Notes: generated from the sequence alone by a model not told the origin. DNA of 64,000 bases from SZUA-430 sp964547645 (GCA_964547645.1 CAZJOM010000004.1:1-64000); one strand, 5' to 3'. Shown: positions 50,751 through 60,191, counted from the stretch's first letter. Program-made: numbers and translations.

Positions 50751-51797
50751 TTACGGCGCGGGGTTGGGCTGCGCGTGATGGGCCTCGTCGACAGCCTTCT
50801 CCAACTCGGCTGTCCACGCCAACTTCACGCTGTCGATGTTGGTCTTCAGCTGCTCCATCGTCGTCGCCCCGATGATGTTCGAGGTCACGAACGGCCGCGT
50901 CGTCACGAACTGCAACGCCATCTGCGCCGGATCGAGATCGAACCTCTTGGCGATCGCGAGATAGCGCTCGATCGCAGGCCCCGTCTCGGGCTTTTCATAG
51001 CGTTGCAGCCGGTTGAACAGCGCCTTGCGCGATTTCGCCGGCAGCGCCCCCGCCTGATACTTGCCTGTCAGGTACCCTTGCGCGAGCGGCGAATAGGCGA
51101 GCAACCCAACCTGTTCGCGATGCGCGATTTCGGCTTGGCCCATCTCGAACGTCCGGTTGATCAGGCTATAAGCGTTCTGAATCGACTGCACCCGCGGCAA
51201 TCCCTTTGCGGTCGCGTGATGCAGAAACGACATCGTGCCCCACGCCGTCTCGTTCGAAAGTCCGATCCAGCGAATCTTGCCCGCCTTTACCTGATCCTGC
51301 AGTGCCCCCAGAATATCGTCGATCGGAACCGTCGGCGCGTCCGCGTGTTTGTAGGTCAACCCCATTGATCCGAACATCGAGACCGGGCGATCCGGCCAAT
51401 GCAATTGATAGAGATCGATCCGGTCGGTCTGCAGCCGCCTCAAGCTCGAATCGACCGCCTCGGAAATCTGCTTGGGCGTCTGCTCCGTGCCCGAACCGTC
51501 CTTGCGCAACCAGTTCATTGGCGAGCGTCCGGCAACCTTCGTCGCCAGGATCACCTTGTCGCGCGTGCCGCGCGCCTTGAACCATGTGCCAATAATCCGC
51601 TCGGTCGATCCTTGCGTATCGGGCTTCGGCGGCACCGCGTACATCTCGGACGTATCGAAGAAATTGATTCCGGCAGCCAACGCATAGTCCATCTGCGCAT
51701 GACCCTCGGCCTCGGTGTTCTGTTCACCCCACGTCATCGTGCCCAGGCACAGAGCCGACACCTTGACGCCCGTGCGCCCAAGTTCGCGATATTCCAT
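50751..51797 (-). CDS. Aldo/keto reductase, Tas-like
   Basis: A 348-residue NADPH-dependent reductase with MEYRELGRTGVKVSALCLGTMTWGEQ (two parts), the catalytic Asp/Tyr in NFFDTSEMYAVPPKP, Lys in ILATKVAGR and His in LYQLHWPDRP. The C-terminal IIGATTMEQLKTNIDS binds cofactor. This layout is that of E. coli Tas. Substrate unknown. It lies 14 nt downstream of the esterase gene on the same strand. Confidence 0.92.
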   Translation of the reverse strand: MEYRELGRTGVKVSALCLGTMTWGEQNTEAEGHAQMDYALAAGINFFDTSEMYAVPPKPDTQGSTERIIGTWFKARGTRDKVILATKVAGRSPMNWLRKDGSGTEQTPKQISEAVDSSLRRLQTDRIDLYQLHWPDRPVSMFGSMGLTYKHADAPTVPIDDILGALQDQVKAGKIRWIGLSNETAWGTMSFLHHATAKGLPRVQSIQNAYSLINRTFEMGQAEIAHREQVGLLAYSPLAQGYLTGKYQAGALPAKSRKALFNRLQRYEKPETGPAIERYLAIAKRFDLDPAQMALQFVTTRPFVTSNIIGATTMEQLKTNIDSVKLAWTAELEKAVDEAHHAQPNPAP

Positions 51798-51811
51798 GAG
51801 AGTTGTTCCGT

Positions 51812-52528
51812 TCAGTGAGTGGCGGCCGGCTTGGCCTTGGCGCGAATTTGCGCGATCAGTTTTTCCGCATAAGGCAGCATAGCTTTGACGATCACCTGCG
51901 TACCCTGCTCATTGGGATGAATACCATCGGCTTGGTTCAGCTTCGGGTTCGCCGCCACCCCTTCCAAGAAGAAGGGATAGAACAGCACGTCGTGCGTCTT
52001 GGCGAGGTCGGGATAAATCGCATCGAACGCTGTCACGTATTCCGGCCCTAGATTGCGCGGCGACTTCATACCCGTCAGTAGAACCGTGATCCCGCGCGCC
52101 TTAAGTTTTGTCAGAACCTGATCGACGTTCTTGCGTGTTTCCTCGACGCTCAGGCCCCGCAAGGCATCGTTCGAACCCAATTCCACGATCGCGCCAACGA
52201 CATCATCGCTCAGCGCCCAGTCGACGCGCGCCAGACCGCCGGCCGACGTGTCGCCGGAGACGCCCGCATTGACGATTTGGGCATCGAACCCCTTCGCCTT
52301 CAATTGCGCCTGCAAAACCGCCGTAAAGTCCGTACCCGGCGGAAGGTTGTAGCCTTGGGTTAGGCTCGTCCCGATTGCCACGATCTTGAGCGGTTTCGCA
52401 TCCGCGACCGCAATTCCGTTGATTCCGGCAACAAAGATAGCGAGAATCAGCCAAATCGCGTTGGCCCGGGACCGGAACCTCCCGTTTCGGGTTGATTCCC
52501 TCCCCCAGTTTGGTAGCCCGTTGCGCAT
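51812..52528 (-). CDS. tesA: TesA-like arylesterase / lysophospholipase (SGNH hydrolase)
   Basis: A 238-residue exported SGNH hydrolase that cleaves short acyl and aryl esters in the periplasm. A hydrophobic signal (NAIWLILAIFVAGINGIAVADA) is preceded by a rather long basic N-terminus. Block I reads AIGTSLTQGYNLPPG, with Thr where GDSL has Asp. Asn is in ELGSNDALRG and the Asp/His pair in DGIHPNEQG. The start ATG at 52528 overlaps the ATG of the ABC gene on the other strand. The longer frame to 52582 is rejected. Confidence 0.85.
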   Translation of the reverse strand: MRNGLPNWGRESTRNGRFRSRANAIWLILAIFVAGINGIAVADAKPLKIVAIGTSLTQGYNLPPGTDFTAVLQAQLKAKGFDAQIVNAGVSGDTSAGGLARVDWALSDDVVGAIVELGSNDALRGLSVEETRKNVDQVLTKLKARGITVLLTGMKSPRNLGPEYVTAFDAIYPDLAKTHDVLFYPFFLEGVAANPKLNQADGIHPNEQGTQVIVKAMLPYAEKLIAQIRAKAKPAATH

Positions 52529-53309
52529 GCAGCGCTCGCTCAACACTGACCCGATCCTCCGGCTGGAAGCCGTCCGGCTCACACTTATGAGTCAGGCGGG
52601 TCCCGTCAATATCTTGAATGGTATCGAACTTGTGATCCGTCAGGGTGAGGCAGTGGGTTTGGTCGGCCCCTCAGGCTCCGGCAAATCGACGCTTCTCATG
52701 GTGATGACCGGGCTGGAGCGCCCGACTTCCGGCAAAGTGACCGTCAAATCACAAGAACTCTCGGCCTTCTCCGAGGATGAGTCCGCCCGCTTCCGCCGCG
52801 GCAATGTCGGCATCGTCTTTCAATCGTTCCACCTGATTCCGACCATGACCGCGCTGGAAAACGTTGCGGTGCCGCTTGAACTCGCGCTGGTGCCCAACGC
52901 CTTCGAGAAAGCGCGCGAAGAGCTCGTTTCCGTAGGCCTTGAATCCCGCCTGCACCACTACCCCAGCCAGCTCTCCGGCGGCGAACAGCAGCGCGTGGCG
53001 CTTGCCCGCGCGCTCGCACCGCGCCCCAGCCTGCTTTTCGCCGACGAACCGACCGGCAACCTCGACGGCCGCACCGGCGCCGAGATCGTGGAGATGATGT
53101 TCAAGCTGCAGCGCGAACGCGGCTCGACGCTGATCCTAGTGACGCACGACGAATCGCTTGCCCGCCGCTGCGACCGCATTGTGAAGCTGCGCGACGGCCA
53201 CATCGAATCGATCGAAGACGGCGGCCATCACCAAGCACAGGCCGCGACGCCCGAGATTCCGGTCATGCCCATCACGCCGATCGCGCCCGTCGCCGACGTC
53301 GCCGAATGA
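52527..53309 (+). CDS. ABC transporter ATP-binding protein, YbbA-like
   Basis: A 260-residue ATPase with Walker A GPSGSGKST, Q-loop FQSFHLIPTM, signature LSGGEQQRVALARAL, Walker B LLFADEPTGNLDG and switch His LILVTHDE. The final ~30 residues are Pro-rich. Partner of the following FtsX-like permease, with ATGA overlap. In many bacteria this pair lies next to tesA and is proposed to act on envelope lipids or lipoproteins. Its start overlaps that of the esterase. Confidence 0.92.
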   Translation: MQRSLNTDPILRLEAVRLTLMSQAGPVNILNGIELVIRQGEAVGLVGPSGSGKSTLLMVMTGLERPTSGKVTVKSQELSAFSEDESARFRRGNVGIVFQSFHLIPTMTALENVAVPLELALVPNAFEKAREELVSVGLESRLHHYPSQLSGGEQQRVALARALAPRPSLLFADEPTGNLDGRTGAEIVEMMFKLQRERGSTLILVTHDESLARRCDRIVKLRDGHIESIEDGGHHQAQAATPEIPVMPITPIAPVADVAE

Positions 53310-55843
53310 AACACGCGATCCTCGCCCTGCGCCTCGCGCGCCGCGAGCTCAACCGCGGCCTATCGGGATTTCGCATCTTTCTAGCGTGCTTGATCCTGGG
53401 CGTCTCCACCATAGCGGGCGTCGGTTCGCTGAGCGAAGCGTTGCTCGAAGGCCTCTCGAAACAAGGCCGGAATCTGCTTGGCGGCGACATCGAAGTGCGC
53501 ATGAACCAGCGCGAGGTGACGAAGAAGGAACTCGAGTGGCTGAAGAAGAACGGCAGCATCTCGATGATCGCCGAACTGCGGGCGATGGCGATCGCGCAGG
53601 GTCGCGATGCCCGCGCGCTCGTCGAGCTGAAGGCCGTTGATCACGCTTATCCGCTTTATGGTTTCGCCGACGTATCGCCGCGAGAGCCGCTGGAAGAAGT
53701 CTTTGCCAATCGCGAAGGCGTCTTCGGTGCCGCGATCGACGAGCGCTTGCTCGCCAAGCTTGGGGTGCCGCAAGGGTCGGTCGTAAAGATCGGCGGTGCC
53801 CTGTTCGAGTTGCGCACGCTCATCCGCCAAGAGCCCGACCGCGTCGCCGGCGGTTTCTCCCTCGGCCCGCGGGTCATGATCTCGGAGTTCGCGTTGCGCG
53901 CCACCGGTCTGGTGCAACCGGGTAGCCTGATCAACTTCAACTACCGCGTCGCCCTTCCGCCGCAGCAGGCCTCTCGCCAGGCGGTGACGCAGTGGATCGA
54001 CAAGGCGAAAAAGGAGTTCCCCGACGCCGGCTGGCAAATTCGTGACCGCTGGAACGCGGCGCCCGGCGTGCGCCGTTTCATCGAGCAAGTCGGCGCGTTC
54101 TTGACGCTGGTGGGTTTGACCGCGCTCGTCGTTGGCGGCGTCGGCATCGGAAGCGCCGTCACCGCCTATCTCGACCGCCGCCGCGACGACATCGCGACCT
54201 TGAAGTGTGTCGGCGCCAGCGGGCGATTTATCTTCTTCATGTTCTTGGCCGAAGTCATGGCGCTCGCCGTCATTGGTGTCGGGATCGGCCTTCTCCTCGG
54301 CGCATTCCTGCCGCTCGTCGCGCAATGGGCGCTGAACAGCGTGCTGCCTTTTAAGGCCGAATTCAGCCTCTACTGGCGCCCGGTAGTCTCCGCTGCCGCC
54401 TTCGGCCTCGTGACCGCGCTCGCGTTTGCGATCTGGCCGCTGGCCCGCGCGAAAGAGGTCTCCCCGGCTGTCATGTTCCGCGACCTGGTATCGCCGGCGC
54501 GGCATCGGCCGCAGCCGGCCTACGTTCTCGCCACACTCGTGGCTTTCGGCTTGTTGGCAAGCCTCGCCTTGGTGCTGACGCCCAATGTCCAACTCGCGGC
54601 AGGATTCGCCGTCGGTGCCGCGGCCGCGTTCCTGCTCCTGCGCTTGACCGGTTGGGGCCTGATGTGGGTCGCGCGCAATGTGCCGCGGCCGAAGTTCATG
54701 ATGGCCCGCCTGGCGCTCTCCAACATTTATCGTCCGGGCGCCCCGACGCCGGCGGTGATCCTGTCGCTCGGCCTGGGGCTGACGCTGCTCGCCGCGATCG
54801 CGCTCGTCGACACGAACATCCGCCGCGTCATGCACGACGAGATCCCCGCCGAAGCGCCAAGCTTCTTCTTCGTCGACATCCAAACCGATCAAGTCAAACC
54901 CTTCGAAAAACTCGTCAAAGGCACGAAGGGCGTCTCGCAGTTCGAGATGGTGCCCATGATCCGCGGCCGCATCGTCAAGATCAAAGACGTCCCCGCCGAA
55001 AAAGCCGTCGTCGCGCGTGAAGCGAAATGGGCCTTGAACGGCGACCGCGGCATCACCTACGGCAACCCGTCGGGCGCGCGCGATCAAGTGGTCGACGGCA
55101 AGTGGTGGCCCGCCGACTACAAGGAAAGCGAAGGCCTGGTATCGTTCGCCGAAGATCTGGCGAAGGGCATGGGCCTCAAAGTCGGCGACATGATCACCGT
55201 CAACGTGCTCGGCGTCGAAATCCCGCTCAAGATCGCGAACCTGCGCCGCGTCGATTTCTCGAACGCGCGCATGAACTTCATCATGGTCGTCTCGCCCGGC
55301 AAGTTGGAGCGCGCGCCGCACGCCCATTTGGCGACCGCGCGCGTCACCCGCGACATGGAAGACGAAGTCGAACGCGCCGTGACGAACAAGTTCCCGAACG
55401 TCTCCGTCGTGCGCGTGCGCGAAACGCTCGAGACTGCGAACGACCTGCTGCAGCAATTGGCCGGCGGTATCCGCTCGGCCAGCTTCGTGACGCTTCTGAC
55501 CGGCCTTCTCGTTCTGGCGGGCGCGCTCGCCGCCGGCCATCGCCACCGCCTGTTCGACGCCGTCGTGCTGAAAGTCTTGGGCGCCACGAAGGGGCAGGTG
55601 ATGACCACCTATTTGATGGAGTTCGCGGTCCTGGGCGCCGGCGCCGGCTTCGTCGCCGCCATCCTCGGCACCATCGCCGCCGCAGCCGTCTCGATATGGG
55701 TTATGGAAACGACCTTCGTCCCCTCCATGCCGACCCTATTCGCCGTCGTCGCCGGCGGCGCCATCGCCGCCATGGCGCTGGGAATCGCCTCGACCTGGAC
55801 GGCGCTCTCGACCCCGGCGGCCAGAACCCTAAGAAACGCTTAA
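53306..55843 (+). CDS. ABC transporter permease, YbbP/FtsX-like
   Basis: An 845-residue permease. The N-terminal helix (LSGFRIFLACLILGVSTIAGVG) is followed by a large periplasmic domain, then FtsX cores at LTLVGLTALVVGGVGIGSAV with DDIATLKCVGASGRFIFFMFL. A second half has another periplasmic domain and FVTLLTGLLVLAGALAAGHR with VVLKVLGATKGQV. This double FtsX/MacB layout is that of YbbP. It likely forms a complex with the upstream ATPase. Substrate unknown. Confidence 0.9.
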   Translation: MKHAILALRLARRELNRGLSGFRIFLACLILGVSTIAGVGSLSEALLEGLSKQGRNLLGGDIEVRMNQREVTKKELEWLKKNGSISMIAELRAMAIAQGRDARALVELKAVDHAYPLYGFADVSPREPLEEVFANREGVFGAAIDERLLAKLGVPQGSVVKIGGALFELRTLIRQEPDRVAGGFSLGPRVMISEFALRATGLVQPGSLINFNYRVALPPQQASRQAVTQWIDKAKKEFPDAGWQIRDRWNAAPGVRRFIEQVGAFLTLVGLTALVVGGVGIGSAVTAYLDRRRDDIATLKCVGASGRFIFFMFLAEVMALAVIGVGIGLLLGAFLPLVAQWALNSVLPFKAEFSLYWRPVVSAAAFGLVTALAFAIWPLARAKEVSPAVMFRDLVSPARHRPQPAYVLATLVAFGLLASLALVLTPNVQLAAGFAVGAAAAFLLLRLTGWGLMWVARNVPRPKFMMARLALSNIYRPGAPTPAVILSLGLGLTLLAAIALVDTNIRRVMHDEIPAEAPSFFFVDIQTDQVKPFEKLVKGTKGVSQFEMVPMIRGRIVKIKDVPAEKAVVAREAKWALNGDRGITYGNPSGARDQVVDGKWWPADYKESEGLVSFAEDLAKGMGLKVGDMITVNVLGVEIPLKIANLRRVDFSNARMNFIMVVSPGKLERAPHAHLATARVTRDMEDEVERAVTNKFPNVSVVRVRETLETANDLLQQLAGGIRSASFVTLLTGLLVLAGALAAGHRHRLFDAVVLKVLGATKGQVMTTYLMEFAVLGAGAGFVAAILGTIAAAAVSIWVMETTFVPSMPTLFAVVAGGAIAAMALGIASTWTALSTPAARTLRNA

Positions 55844-55943
55844 AGCCGGGCGGATTACGGGCTTTTGAATTACCCCCAACTTCAGTGGTACCATCCATTA
55901 GATTGGTTCCCGGCAGTGTACCGGGATTGAGAAAGGTCAAGCT

Positions 55944-56654
55944 ATGGCAGACTACGAGAACCCAGCAGTCCGCAACGGCTCTGTTGCCGACGCTACCATT
56001 GACCAAGGCCTGCGCGCCCACATGATCAGCGTCTACCAGTATATGATGCTGGGTGTCGCCGTGACCGGTCTAGCGGCATACTTTACGTCAAGCACGCCTG
56101 CATTGTTTAGCATCGCTCAAGGACCGCTCGGCCTTGTGTTCATGTTCGCACCTCTTGCGATCGTGTGGTTTGTGTTTAGTGACCTTCGGAACATCTCGGC
56201 ATCGCGCGCGCAGATGTGGTTCTGGGTCTACTCCGCACTAATCGGCGTTTGGCTATCCTACATATTCCACCGTTACGTGACGGCCGACATCGTTCGGGTG
56301 TTCTTCATAACGTCGATGTCGTTCGGAGCTCTGAGCCTTTATGGCTATACCACGAAGCGCGATCTAACCGCCTTCGGGTCATTTCTCTTTGTCGGCCTCA
56401 TAGGCATTTTCCTCGCTCTGGTCGTTAATTATTTCATGCAATCGAACGCGTTGAACTTCGCGATCAGCGTCATCGGCGTCTTGGTATTCGCGGGCCTCAC
56501 CGCCTACGACACACAGCGGACCAAGGAAATCTATTTCGCAGGTGATGACAGTGAGACCGCGAGCAAGAAGGCGATCCTCGCTGCGCTTGAGCTGTATCTC
56601 GATTTCATCAACATGTTCCTGTTCCTGCTGCGTTTGACCGCAAGCCGCAACTGA
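55944..56654 (+). CDS. Bax inhibitor-1 (YccA/YbhL) family membrane protein, copy 1
   Basis: A 236-residue protein with seven hydrophobic segments. It has the family landmarks QGLRAHMISVYQYMMLGVAV, FFITSMSFGALSLYGYTTKRD, LTAFGSFLFVGLIGIFLAL and GLTAYDTQRTKEIY. YccA-type members modulate FtsH proteolysis; others leak calcium. Base composition is less GC-rich than in its neighbours (TTA and CTA codons occur), so it may be the newer copy. AGAAAGG lies upstream and a hairpin TCCCGG-N7-CCGGGA at 55908-55926 is in the leader. Confidence 0.9.
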   Translation: MADYENPAVRNGSVADATIDQGLRAHMISVYQYMMLGVAVTGLAAYFTSSTPALFSIAQGPLGLVFMFAPLAIVWFVFSDLRNISASRAQMWFWVYSALIGVWLSYIFHRYVTADIVRVFFITSMSFGALSLYGYTTKRDLTAFGSFLFVGLIGIFLALVVNYFMQSNALNFAISVIGVLVFAGLTAYDTQRTKEIYFAGDDSETASKKAILAALELYLDFINMFLFLLRLTASRN

Positions 56655-56678
56655 CAAACCACAACCTGCAAACGCTAG

Positions 56679-56707
56679 ACCCCGGGGCTTCAGCCTCGGG
56701 GTTTTTT
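56679..56707 (+). terminator. Rho-independent terminator after BI-1 copy 1
   Basis: ACCCCGGGGCT (56679-56689) and AGCCTCGGGGT (56692-56702) pair with one mismatch across a 2-nt loop, followed by a T6 tract. Confidence 0.85.
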
Positions 56708-56877
56708 GTTGTACGCGCCCCGCGTGGAGAAGAATCTCTTAACACACGGAAATTCTGTTGTTTGCGAAGGCTTTACCGCCATTTCCCTGAGCCCCAAAGC
56801 CTTGAAAAGCGGTGCCGCTGCGTCGATATCCCTCCAGCATTTCTCCTGCCGTAAGCGGGAGCTTGGAGAGGAACCCA

Positions 56878-57600
56878 ATGTCCGACTACGAAAACGTCGC
56901 CTACCGCGGTCGCACGATCCCCGGCGCCGAATCGCAAGCCTTCGATCAAGGTCTGCGCACTTACATGCTCGGCGTCTACCAATATATGATGCTCGGCATC
57001 GCGCTGACCGGCGCAGTTGCATGGGCCTTCTCCACACAGCCCGCATTGATGCAGGCCGTGTGGGGCACGCCACTGAAATGGCTTGTCGTGTTGGCCCCGT
57101 TGCCCGTCGCTCTCTACACGCAGTTCCGCATCGAACGCCTCGCCCCTGCGACCGCGCAGGGCCTGTTCTGGCTCTACGCCGGCCTCGTGGGCTTGTCGCT
57201 CTCGCTGTTGTTTGCGGCCTACACCGGCTCCAGCATCGCGAAGGTGTTCTTCATCACCGCGGCCGCCTTCGGCGCGCTCAGCCTTTACGGCTACACGACG
57301 CAGCGTAACCTGTCGGCGTTCGGCTCGTTCTTGTTCATCGGCATGATCGGCATCTTGATCGCAATGGTCGTGAACATCTTCCTGCAGTCGCCCGTCATGC
57401 AGTTCGCGATCAGCATCATCGGTGTGCTTGTCTTCGCGGGCCTGACCGCCTTCGACACGCAGCGGATCAAGCAGATGTACTACGAAGCAGCCGACCAAAC
57501 GACGGCCGCGCGCTACTCGGTGCTCGGCGCCCTCTGGCTCTACATCTCCTTCGTGGCGATGTTCCAGTTCCTCTTGTCGCTCCTCGGCGATCGCGAGTAA
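56878..57600 (+). CDS. Bax inhibitor-1 (YccA/YbhL) family membrane protein, copy 2
   Basis: A 240-residue paralogue of the previous gene with the same helices and motifs (QGLRTYMLGVYQYMMLGIAL, ITAAAFGALSLYGYTTQRN, AFGSFLFIGMIGILIAM, GLTAFDTQRIKQMYYEA). Codon use here is like the rest of the chromosome. AGAGGA lies about 8 nt before the ATG at 56878. Each copy has its own terminator, so the two are probably separate transcripts rather than an operon. Confidence 0.92.
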   Translation: MSDYENVAYRGRTIPGAESQAFDQGLRTYMLGVYQYMMLGIALTGAVAWAFSTQPALMQAVWGTPLKWLVVLAPLPVALYTQFRIERLAPATAQGLFWLYAGLVGLSLSLLFAAYTGSSIAKVFFITAAAFGALSLYGYTTQRNLSAFGSFLFIGMIGILIAMVVNIFLQSPVMQFAISIIGVLVFAGLTAFDTQRIKQMYYEAADQTTAARYSVLGALWLYISFVAMFQFLLSLLGDRE

Positions 57601-57620
57601 TAGCACCAGCCACTCTCTCG

Positions 57621-57651
57621 AACCCCGGTACCGCAAGGTGCCGGGGTTTTT
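57621..57651 (+). terminator. Rho-independent terminator after BI-1 copy 2
   Basis: AACCCCGGTACC (57621-57632) pairs with GGTGCCGGGGTT (57637-57648) with a GCAA tetraloop and one G-U pair, followed by TTTTTG. Confidence 0.9.
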
Positions 57652-57696
57652 GTTTGGCCCTTGCACGCGGCCAGCGCTTGGCCTCACGATAAAGCT

Positions 57697-58986
57697 ATGC
57701 CGCGCGATATGTACGATCTCGAAATCACCGGTGCCGCGCCAGCGACGGTTGCGGCGCTTGACCTGTTCGGCCGCGCCTGGATCGGCTACGGCACCGAGTT
57801 CCAGCCATTGCTCACCGAGGCTGAGCGCGACCACGCATGCCCGCTGGCGCAGGCCTACGCCGCCATCCTGCACATGTCGCTGGAGGCTGAGAGCGGCTAC
57901 CGCGCCGCCGCCCCCTTCTTGAAGCGCCTTGAGACAACGCCCCCCGTCACCCCGCGCGAAGCCGCGATCATCGCCGCCGCACGCCACTGGGCCGCGGGCA
58001 ATCCGCGCGCCGCCCTCGCCGACTTCGCCCACGCCGTCGAACGCGCGCCGACCGACCTCGTCGCCGCAAAATGGGGACAGTATTTGGCCTTCAACTTCGG
58101 CGACGCACCGGCGATGCTCAGTCTCGCCGAACGCACACTCCCACAGCACAAACACACGCCCGAAGCCTGGGGCATGCACGCTTTCGCGCTGGAGCAATCG
58201 CACCGCCTCGACGAAGCCGAAGCCGCCGCCCACCGCGCGCTTGAATTGAAACCAACCGAACCCTGGGCCCAGCACGCGCTCGCGCACGTCTTCGAAACGC
58301 AAGGCCGCCTCGACGAAGGCGTCACGTTCCTAGAGCGTGCAGCACCGGGCTGGGCCGACCGTTCCGTCTTCATGCGCGAGCACAACTGGTGGCATTTGGC
58401 CCTCTTCCGCCTCGATCGCGACGAGCCCGAAGAAGCGCTCAAGATCTACGACAATCACCTCTGGGGCGAATGGCCCGAATTCGCGCAAGAGCAAATCGGC
58501 GCGATCGCGCTGCTCTGGCGTTTGGAGCTACGCGGCGTCGACGTCGGCAACCGCTGGCAACCGGTTGTGGCGAAGGTCGAAGAGCGCGGCCACGAACATC
58601 TCTGGCCATTCCACGATCTGCACTACGCCTACGCCCGAGCGCATGGCAGCACGGCAGACGCGTTCCTAAAGTCGCTGCGCACCCACGCCGAGCGCTCACC
58701 CGACAAAGTCTGGTCGAAGATCGCGCTCCCCGCCGCCGAAGGTCTGGTCGCCCATGCCCGCAAGAACTTCGCGGACGCCACCGCCCGCCTGAGCCCGCTG
58801 ATCGGTGACCTCCACCTCATCGGCGGCAGCCACGCCCAACGCGATATCTTCATCCAAACCTGGCTCGACGCCGCCGTGCGCTCGGGTGCTCACCAATCAA
58901 TCATCAACGCGCTAAGAGAACGCACCGCCGCCCGCCCCACCGTCGCCATCCACCGCCGCGAGTTGGAAGCAGCTCTGAAACGCTGA
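57697..58986 (+). CDS. TPR38 (TTC38) family protein
   Basis: A 429-residue, all-helical soluble protein. Typical TTC38-like segments are PEAWGMHAFALEQSHRLDEAE, TEPWAQHALAHVFETQGRLDEG, FMREHNWWHLALFRLD and LWPFHDLHYAYARA. The NWWHLAL and AHVFETQGR motifs are family hallmarks. These proteins bind partners through TPR repeats; the role in bacteria is unknown. Starts at ATG 57697; MYDLE four codons later is an alternative. No good ribosome site is visible. Confidence 0.88.
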   Translation: MPRDMYDLEITGAAPATVAALDLFGRAWIGYGTEFQPLLTEAERDHACPLAQAYAAILHMSLEAESGYRAAAPFLKRLETTPPVTPREAAIIAAARHWAAGNPRAALADFAHAVERAPTDLVAAKWGQYLAFNFGDAPAMLSLAERTLPQHKHTPEAWGMHAFALEQSHRLDEAEAAAHRALELKPTEPWAQHALAHVFETQGRLDEGVTFLERAAPGWADRSVFMREHNWWHLALFRLDRDEPEEALKIYDNHLWGEWPEFAQEQIGAIALLWRLELRGVDVGNRWQPVVAKVEERGHEHLWPFHDLHYAYARAHGSTADAFLKSLRTHAERSPDKVWSKIALPAAEGLVAHARKNFADATARLSPLIGDLHLIGGSHAQRDIFIQTWLDAAVRSGAHQSIINALRERTAARPTVAIHRRELEAALKR

Positions 58987-59017
58987 GCGCGCGCAGATTC
59001 AGCCTCACCACGCACAC

Positions 59018-59413
59018 CTACTCGACCAGCGAAACTCGCTTAGGTTCCAGCACGCGCAGCACCTGCGCCAGATCGTGCCCGCGCTTCATCACCAAGCCAC
59101 CGGCCGCAACAACCGCATACAGTCCCTGACGATTGCGCAACTTCGGCCGCTTTTCGATGCGGTAGAGCGGCATCTCAGACGCCCGGCGGAACACCGCAAA
59201 CGTTGCAACCTCGCGTCCCGCGCCGATCGCGTAGTCGCGCCACTCGCCGGCCGCGACTTGCCTGCCGTACACGCTCAAGATCGTGCCGAGTTCGCGCCGA
59301 TCGAACATCACCTGTTCGTAGCGCTCCCGCTGGCCAGCGGTGCCTTCGCCCGTCTCATTCGTCCGTGGCGCGGGGCGCTCGCCACGGAAGAGTTCTATGG
59401 GTTCGTCAACCAT
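59018..59413 (-). CDS. DUF2794 family protein
   Basis: A 131-residue protein with the alphaproteobacterial DUF2794 core: RRELGTILSVYGRQVAAGEW, RDYAIGAGREVATFAVFRRA, SEMPLYRIEKRPKLRNRQG and VVAAGGLVMKRGHDLAQVLRVL. Function unknown; it is soluble. I start at 59413 where the first ATG fits; the N-terminal 40 residues are less conserved, so the start is uncertain. Confidence 0.85.
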   Translation of the reverse strand: MVDEPIELFRGERPAPRTNETGEGTAGQRERYEQVMFDRRELGTILSVYGRQVAAGEWRDYAIGAGREVATFAVFRRASEMPLYRIEKRPKLRNRQGLYAVVAAGGLVMKRGHDLAQVLRVLEPKRVSLVE

Positions 59414-59459
59414 CTCCGGCCGAAAGTGTCCACCCGTATTGACCGATTGGCAAGGCCGA

Positions 59460-60125
59460 TCAGCGTTTGCGGCACATGAAAATGCCGTCTGCAATCGGCA
59501 ACAACACCGTCTCGACCCGCGGATCGCCTTTGATCTTTGCGTTAAGAGCTTTCAACGCCATCGTGTCCTCCGACGTGTCGGCCGGATCGACCACGCGCCC
59601 GAACCACAGCACATTGTCGATCGCGATCAAGCCGCCCACACGCACCAGCTTCAGCATCCGCTCGTAGTAGGCGTCATAGCCGGTCTTGTCCGCATCGATG
59701 AATGCAAAGTCGTACGCGCCCGCGGCGCCGTCCTTCAGCAGCTTGTCGAGCGTCGCCAGCGCCGGCCCCACGTGCCCGGTGATCTTCTTCGCTTGTCCCG
59801 CCTCCGCCCAGGTCGCCCGCGCGCGGCCCATATATTCGTCGTTGATGTCGAGCGCATCGACATGCCCGTCCTCCGGCAGCGCCAACGCAACGGCAAGCGC
59901 GCTGTAACCGGTGAATGTACCGACTTCGATATAGCGCTTGGCATTCATAAGTTTCGCGACCAGGCCCATGAAAGCGCCCTGTTCCGGCGCGATCTGCATG
60001 ATCGAGAGTCGTCCCAACAATGCCGCGGTCTCCGCGCGGCACTTGCTCAGCACCGGATGCTCGCGCACCCCGACATCGACCGCATAGTCCAATACCGCGG
60101 GCGTGAAATTCAGCGATTTACTCAT
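59460..60125 (-). CDS. Class I SAM-dependent O-methyltransferase (CCoAOMT-like)
   Basis: A 221-residue methyltransferase of the caffeoyl-CoA/catechol type. SAM motif I is YIEVGTFTGYSALAVALALP, the acidic residue is in VDALDINDEY, and the metal site is in YDFAFIDADKTGYDAYYERM and IAIDNVLWFG. AAGGAT lies before the ATG at 60125. The acceptor substrate is unknown. Confidence 0.92.
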   Translation of the reverse strand: MSKSLNFTPAVLDYAVDVGVREHPVLSKCRAETAALLGRLSIMQIAPEQGAFMGLVAKLMNAKRYIEVGTFTGYSALAVALALPEDGHVDALDINDEYMGRARATWAEAGQAKKITGHVGPALATLDKLLKDGAAGAYDFAFIDADKTGYDAYYERMLKLVRVGGLIAIDNVLWFGRVVDPADTSEDTMALKALNAKIKGDPRVETVLLPIADGIFMCRKR

Positions 60126-60191
60126 GACCGATCCTTGCCTCGTTCGTGAAGGGATATTGCATCTGCCCGCCAATCGCGCCATGTGATTCCC

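Noticed and set aside
53381..55546. A 721-codon minus-strand open frame opposite the FtsX-like permease
   Set aside because: Arg/Asp/His-rich composition without domains; the permease on the plus strand is unambiguous.
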